This document shows, one piece after another, positions 58,388 through 64,000 of a DNA stretch of 64,000 bases. A model generated the notes under the pieces. That model saw only the letters and a list, made by a program, of their open reading frames with translations, had not been told where the DNA came from and did no database searches. The stretch spans positions 23,970 through 87,969 of the forward strand of contig MVAQ01000072.1 in the NCBI GenBank assembly GCA_014825775.1, given 5' to 3'. The translations under genes were made by a program, and so were the position numbers. Source of the stretch: Krasilnikovozyma curviuscula (taxonomy: Eukaryota > Basidiomycota > Tremellomycetes > Cystofilobasidiales > Mrakiaceae). Numbering within the stretch: the first letter of the stretch is position 1; each line of letters begins with the position of its first letter.

Positions 58388-58654
58388 GTGATGCTGCTGC
58401 TGATCGAACGGGTGACGCGATGGAGTTTAATCTTATCTCTTTTCGCTGTTTTTTCCTTGTCAACTTTATACCAACCATGTCGAGGAGACAGATTGAAATG
58501 TTTGTATAATGATCTCAACAAGTAGAAGGTGCGTCTTGGTTTACAAGCCTCCCAAAATCAAAACAATCGCTGACAGCCCTCTCTCCAAACTCCATACCCT
58601 ATCTTCAACACTGGCATCTCTAACCTGCCGAGAATGATTAATCTTTGCTTCTAT

Positions 58655-61379
58655 TTATGCTCCGAAAAACTTCACCATCCTTGTCTTATCCTTTTCCGAT
58701 TCCTCAACAGATAGCTTTCCAACTCGTCGTCGTTCCATCAGCTGTTCCGGTATCAGAACAGCATCACTTTCTTCTCTACTCGAGAAGGATGATTGGAGCG
58801 ATGATTCACCAACTCTGTGGGTCGACTCAGAAGTCGATCGATGATTCAAGATCTACGAAACGCATATGGTTAGTGTCCATCACCAGAGGAGCTGAACAGG
58901 AAACTCACCGGTCGAACGGGTGCATCAATGCGAGATGATAAAGAAGGAGCCGCCGACACTGTTATGTTGATAAGATAGTCAGAACTGGAAAACAACGAGC
59001 CGACACAAACTGTTACTCACGAGCCGGTTTTCCTTTGGTCCAACTAGCTGCAAAGTCATCTCTCGTGACGAATGGTTCCCCAGGATAAGAAACTCTCCTT
59101 CTACTTCCATTTTGAGATGAAATACTTCCACTACTCTCCGATGTGTTGAAGAGACCGCCGAAAGTCATTGAGGGTTGAGGCGATGGGACGCTTAAAGAGG
59201 TAGTTGCTTCGTTCTGTCTCTGTGGTACAGACGTCTGAGGTGTTGATGTGAACTGTTGAGATGAAGACCCTTCTGGAATTAAACGAATAGTTGGTGGCGA
59301 AGCTTCCGGTTGAGGTGTAATGTAGCTGGATGGTGGTGGGGCATCGTTCGAATACTTGTCGTCCCAGATACCTGGGGTGGAAGGAGCATCGTAGTAGACA
59401 GACTGAATACTGGAGTAGGTGCTTCCCCTAGCATCTTCGTTTATTGGTGGAGTTTTTGGTGATGAGAAATGCCCTTCGTTCGATCTTGGTTGGTGAGATG
59501 TGACTGGACGCAAGAGATTGCTAGTGGTGACACGCGCTCCTCTCTGTGCCATCAACACTTGGCCGTCGTAGCTTCCCCTTGTTGATGCTGACGCCATTTG
59601 GTGAGGAGTAGATGGTGAAGTCGGAGACAAGTAAGGAAGATGGTATTCACTGCCAGCACATAATGAATTAGTCAGACAAAATCAATAAATAAAAATCCAT
59701 TTATCTTACTTACCTTTCAAGGAAGTCGTTAAGCCCTGGGTTCTCTTCCTCTTCACTTCTGGCCGAACGACGACCAAAGCTGCCGATCGACGGTATACCA
59801 AAGCTCGCAAGGGAGATATTCATTCTACTCAACAGGGACGGGCGAAGAGGATTTTGAGGAGTCGAAAAACTTGAGTCAGACCTGGGGGAGCCGCCAGCAT
59901 CATTGCTAGTCAGTAAAACAGGAAGATATGACAAAGATCCGCTGCGCAATTCTGGTGGATTGATGACCAGAGGGCGCCTTTCCCTATACAACAAGATACA
60001 GACGCAACATCAATACCCCAGAAGATTCGACGAGAATTGACAAGAATGAATAACACACCTTCGCTGATCTGCTCTTCTTCCCAAATCAACCCAGGACCCA
60101 TCAGAGCTACCCATTGAGTCTCTGTTGGGTACCCGCAGGTCGGACGCTATGTTCAACCTAGGAAGGACAGGTGGTACCGAGTCCCGGTTTGCAGCGAAGT
60201 AGCTCCTCCTATTGGCAAAGAATGCAGCTAAGAAGGATGGTGTGCGGCCGGGCTCGCCGACTACATCCGAGTCCAGGCTGGGCAACACTGGCGGGCCGTC
60301 ATCCAGGGCAACGACTGAACCTCTTCTAGTCCAGCAGAAATGTAAGCTTGTGATTTGGGCTCCTGAACGATGCGCCCATCTGCCACCGTCGTTCAACCGA
60401 CGGCGACGTGGGCGTAGGCAACAACAAAGCAGTGCCAGGAGGAGGAGAACGAGTAGGCCACCGAGAATTGAAGAAAGGATAATTTCCAGGTTTTGTGTGA
60501 GGTGGTCATCAGAATTACCCAGACCTGTCGCTGAAGTTGGGGATGAGATGGCGCTGGAAGACAACCCACCAGAGAGTGTTGGTGTGGTAGGTATCATCGA
60601 GGGAAATGAAGATGCGGCATGGCTGGAATTGAGGGAACGACTGTCAGAACAATGATGAGTTGGATCAGAAAAAGTTCCTATCAAATCACCTATATGCGTG
60701 AGAGGAAGCTTCCGGCCCAGCAGAAGATGAGATGGTTGATGTCGCGCTACAAACACACCGCATCAGCTTATGGCACTCTGAAAAGCTGATAAGCATCGTG
60801 AGACCTCACATCGACAAAAATCTGGTACGGCTCGGAAGACTACTAGAAGACCAGCTGGATCTTGAGATTGAGGAGCTTGAACCAGATGTGCCAACCACAG
60901 TGGCAGAACTGAATAATGGGTAAGGGACGGACACCAAATTGTTGTAAGCACTTGACAAACGCGTTTATGCAGCTCGATATTGCAGTATATACGTAGTGGG
61001 AATTGGAGATGCTCTTCCACCGTAGGTGAATCCAGGACCGAGGGGAATCGATGCCCCGTAGTACCTAAGGATGGTGATGAGATGATCCGGTGGTTTAGCG
61101 AAGAAGCAAGTTAGTGAGGTATGACTCACGTTCTAGTAAGCGTAACAATATCCTGTGTCGTATACACGAACGGTCCTTGCGTGGTCACGTACTGGAGCAA
61201 AGGAGACATCAGCAGAAAGTAGAACTAGATGAAGGAGAGGCACGAGAGCTCACTAGTGAGTAGCTCATCCATGTCGGCAGAGCCTGTCTTGGAGCAGTAT
61301 ATGGCAGAGTTGTGAAGGGGATGGTGATCGTTGTTACTTCTGGCAAGGAAGAAATGCCAGGGAGTTCGTAGGTCGCCAT
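58655..61379 (-). CDS. Unrecognised single-pass membrane protein with Ser/Thr-rich ectodomain
   Basis: The spliced minus-strand model starts at MATYELPGISSLPEVTTITIPFT, in pieces, and continues through YVTTQGPFVYTTQDIVTLTRT and YYGASIPLGPGFTYG. A Ser-rich region follows (SSSSISRSSWSSSSLPSR, then TSATGLGNS), then one membrane segment IILSSILGGLLVLLLLALLCCC with the stop-transfer RPRRRRL. The cytoplasmic part is long and disordered (RRSYFAANRDSVPPVLPRLN, RSGSLSYLPVL, PRSDSSFSTPQNP, GDGSWVDLGRR) and ends with KTRMVKFFGA. No signal peptide is visible, but an AG acceptor directly precedes the ATG at 61379, so an upstream coding exon is possible. The arrangement resembles fungal wall-stress sensors or signalling membrane proteins (a Ser/Thr ectodomain and basic cytosolic flank), without a recognised domain. 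About 10 exons. Confidence 0.6.
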
Positions 61380-61997
61380 CTGTATCGAAAGTTAGTAGAA
61401 AGGATGCTGCAGGTCTCAATCAACTCTGGGGAGAGATTGGAAGTAGAAGCGTGAGCACAGAGAAGACTAAAAAATGAGAAACTCAACAATAGTTGAGATC
61501 GAGATCCAGAAACTGAGGAAGGAGAAGGCCGAGTGAGAGATGGGGGAAAATTGGAGAATTGTTTTTGTACCAGACGGAGTTTTGCAAGGGTTGGTAGAAC
61601 CAGAGGAAGTGAGATGTGGTTAAGGTGAGAGATTAGAAGTCGTAAAGTGAATCCAGGTTGGTAGAGAAGTTGTTCAACACCGTCGGAGTTGCCTTCGCGT
61701 TCAGGGGCTATCGAGCGCTGCGTATCACCCCCATGGCAGTTTACCAGGCACAAAGTCAGAAACATCAGTCGCGTCCTCGTAATAGTTTTACCAGATTGTG
61801 GTGGATGAAAGGGGGAGGCAAGGATTATCAGCGAAAGGAGGAATATCTTGACGAGTGTCAGTTCATGCGACAGAGAAAGGGACCGGTGCGTTTTTTATTT
61901 TATCCGAGTCCAAATCAAAGTGTCCTGTACATCCCTGGCTCATATCACTGTACTGAAAGCATCTTTTCCAACTGAAATCCATCATAAATCTTACTGC
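61380..61997. other. Intergenic region upstream of the single-pass membrane protein
   Basis: About 620 bases. A 143-codon minus-strand frame (61334-61765) reads into the membrane protein's first exon but lacks an ATG close to it and has no family resemblance; it most likely covers the leader. No other feature. Confidence 0.5.
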
Positions 61998-63215
61998 CTA
62001 TGTCTCTTTTCCTTGTGATCTCTTCTTCGCGATGCGGTCCTCCAGGTGCTGCTCGTATACTCCAGCCAACACATCATCCAATAGCTCCCTCGTCGTCTGA
62101 CAAACCCAGATGGCCTCTCCATCATTATCCCGAGAAGTAGTGTAGAACACTCTTTTGATGCCAGCCCTGAAAAACCGATGGGAAGTGGCTTCAGTATTTT
62201 GTATCACAGAGTCAAAGAAGCGATGAACCATCTCCGAGCCGGACGACCAAAAGAAATAAAAACAAGGAAGAAAAAAAGAAAAGAATCTCACTTGAGGATA
62301 TGCTCCAGACAGCTCAAACACGGCTTGCTCTCCATCAACCTCGCGCCCTTCCCAAACCGAGCGACGTAGAGGTCCGCACCGTGCACCTTCCTGAACCGTT
62401 CATTCACCCGGGATGCCTTCCTCGGGTGGACGGGTAGGATCGACTCAGCCCGCGAGACGAAGCTCTCGAGCGTCTTCTTCAAAGAGACAAGTGAGAATTT
62501 GGTCGGCGATGCAGACGCTCTTGTTGTTGTTGTTGTTGGCGGAGAGGTGGAAGGGTGGTTTATACGCCGCTGTCGGACCGGACGGTTTAAAACGGTACTC
62601 TGATACAGCAGGAGATGCTCGCTGTGTCTTTCGTAAAGATAATGTCGCCCGTTGGGGTTGGGCAAGAGGTAAAACGTGATACTCCGTCTGGGAAGGCAGC
62701 GCGCTCGGCGACGAAGGTGACAGATGGACTGGACTAGGGGACGTAGAGAATCCAGCTGGAGGGCGAAGATTATGGATCAGGTTAGATAGATTAAGAAAGT
62801 GGGCGCAAAGGAAGAAGAGCACTGACCTGGAATACCCGTCACTCTCAAGGAGCTGCCGACAGCGCTCAGCAGCGCATCCATCTCAGCATGACGGGAGTCT
62901 TTGTCAATAATGCAAAGTAAAGCATCTCGTTAGCCTTGAGGATGGCGAGAACAAGGGGGATTCTAGACTGACGGTGAACTGTAGACGAAAAGTAGGTCCT
63001 TTGTCCAGAATTGGTACCCTTGGAGACGATCTTCCCACCCTTTATGATCAAACAGGCATGCTTGAAGGTCATATCGCTGGAATGGATGCGGAAAAAGAAG
63101 CGAATCAGCATGCATTGCCGAGAGGAACGACTAGCTGGCCAGAGGGAGCGGAGAAGTGGTACCTGGAACAGCTCTCCGCAGCGAGGATGGTTTGAATCTT
63201 GTCGAGTCTACACAT
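61998..63215 (-). CDS. Zinc-dependent deaminase-like protein with a long insert in the core
   Basis: Spliced minus-strand product of about 279 residues. The N-terminal KHACLIIKGGKIVSKGTN strand-loop leads into SRHAEMDALLSAV (HAE at 62882-62890), the zinc-binding His and catalytic Glu of the cytidine/tRNA-type deaminase superfamily. A PCLSC motif follows (62309-62323). The two zinc ligand sites are usually 25-40 residues apart, but here about 155 residues lie between them (HAE 56-58, PCLSC 214-218), a Thr/Ser/Arg-rich insert. After PCxxC the fold continues as HILKAGIKRVFYTTSRD. C-terminus is helical and charged (REELLDDVLAG-like). Introns: donor after GIP (near 62827) to an acceptor in CCCCTAG, and one between the N-terminal exon (63163-63215) and GGKIV. 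Substrate (nucleoside, nucleotide or RNA/DNA base) unknown. Confidence 0.75.
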
Positions 63216-64000
63216 GGCGATGATGTTAGAGTTGATGTCGAAGATGTGTTCGGGAAGTAACTGAAGACTGAGGATCTGCTGCAGTGCTGAGTTGCGTTTG
63301 AGTCATCACTTGCTTCTGCTGCTGCTGGACCACAAAAAATGGTGACTTGACTCATCGTCGACCTTCTTTCTCCTCGCCACGAAGATCAGAAAGCTGGCTG
63401 CTTGTCATCCTTCGTAGAGTACCTAGAGAGAGAGTTTGTGTATGTGTGTCACAGCTGCTTTCCTCTCGTTGTGCTCCATGGCATAGTTTGTGACGGTGTC
63501 CAGGCGAGGCTTGACGGTTGCACGCGTCAAAACTTCTAGATTGGAGGAAATCACCCGACGCTATATATATGTTCCTTCCCGCTTCTCTCCATCCTCTTTG
63601 AGCTCCTGACTCTGCAGCCAGACGACAGAGAGCACACCCACACACATATGTTCCATGGGCATCGGAAGAAGCAGAGATGAGTCTGTGAGAGAAAAAAAAA
63701 GGGGCACAGAGTTAATTGGCCTGAGAAAAACGAGCGCGACAAGGAGAAAGGAGGGGGACGCGATCGGCAGTCACGTCGATCCGAGGGGCCCAGACTTATT
63801 TAGACCCAGCGAGAGGAAAAAAGTCGCACGCTCGCTCGCAGCGTGGCCTTGCAGCCCGTCGTCTGCCCTTCACGTCCGACCAGCCAAACTTTTTCTCTCT
63901 CGCACATCGCTGACCGGGCGTGAGTTCCACCAGAGCGCCGACCCTTCCGCCCTTGTTGACCAAAGGCACCGAACAGCCTCCGATCAGCTCAGACCGAGCA
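63216..64000. promoter_or_regulatory. Upstream region of the deaminase gene and window edge
   Basis: About 785 bases. A CTATATATAT element at 63561-63570 lies about 350 bases from the deaminase ATG. The end of the window (63790-64000) is GC-rich and lacks a convincing frame. A divergent gene may begin beyond the edge. Confidence 0.45.

Overview
The window is eukaryotic nuclear DNA from a fungus. Genes are dense, lie on both strands, and carry many short introns (mostly 45-90 nt, GT...AG, often with a CTAAC/CTGAC branch-point-like element). Protein features such as the basidiomycete-style PMA1, a Mei2-like RRM protein, an AIR2-type zinc-knuckle protein and a CK2 beta subunit with a long acidic tail suggest a basidiomycete yeast. 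Intron density and overall style point to Tremellomycetes (Cryptococcus/Kwoniella-like). That placement is inference; no species was identified. All gene models were spliced by eye, so exon edges are approximate where stated.

Layout, left to right. Bases 1-2423 hold no confident gene, only a possible degenerate dehydrogenase relic. The first block is on the plus strand: the 39/40 kDa accessory subunit of complex I (2424-4159), a Mei2-like RNA-binding protein with an RGG tract (4694-7765), the plasma-membrane proton pump PMA1 behind a long upstream region (9076-13311), a dienelactone-hydrolase-like/SnoaL-like fusion split into tiny exons (13758-15574), mitochondrial ribosomal protein uS9m (15980-17253) and a Rif1-like telomere/replication-timing protein (17688-23437). 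A nucleoside hydrolase (23629-25602, minus) is divergent from ribosomal protein eS27 (26506-27555, plus). The epsin ENT3 (28362-30766, minus) is divergent from a mitochondrial K+/H+-exchange-related protein (31057-32207, plus).

A long minus-strand run follows: a Ulp2/SENP6-type SUMO protease (32499-37120), the beta-1,6-glucan protein KRE6/SKN1 (38058-41118), NC2 alpha/BUR6 (41845-42660), an aldo-keto reductase (43124-44537) and the tRNA m1G9 methyltransferase TRM10 (44693-46210). TRM10 shares a 160-bp divergent promoter with the TRAMP-complex protein AIR2 (46371-49142, plus). Next comes a membrane-anchored PC-esterase/TBL-like putative glycan O-acyltransferase (49310-51052, plus). The minus strand resumes with exocyst EXO84 (51875-54859), CK2 beta (55268-57405), a small disordered protein (57732-58387), an unrecognised single-pass membrane protein (58655-61379) and a zinc deaminase with a very long insert between its metal-binding motifs (61998-63215).

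The genes do not form a pathway cluster; the order looks like an ordinary chromosomal arm segment. Several products act at the cell surface or secretory pathway (PMA1, KRE6, the PC-esterase, EXO84, ENT3, the single-pass protein). No transposon, CRISPR array, rRNA or convincing tRNA was seen. The features most worth attention are the deaminase with the split core, the SnoaL fusion that has lost its hydrolase nucleophile and is broken into microexons, the PC-esterase-like gene, and microexons of 9-33 nt in several genes.
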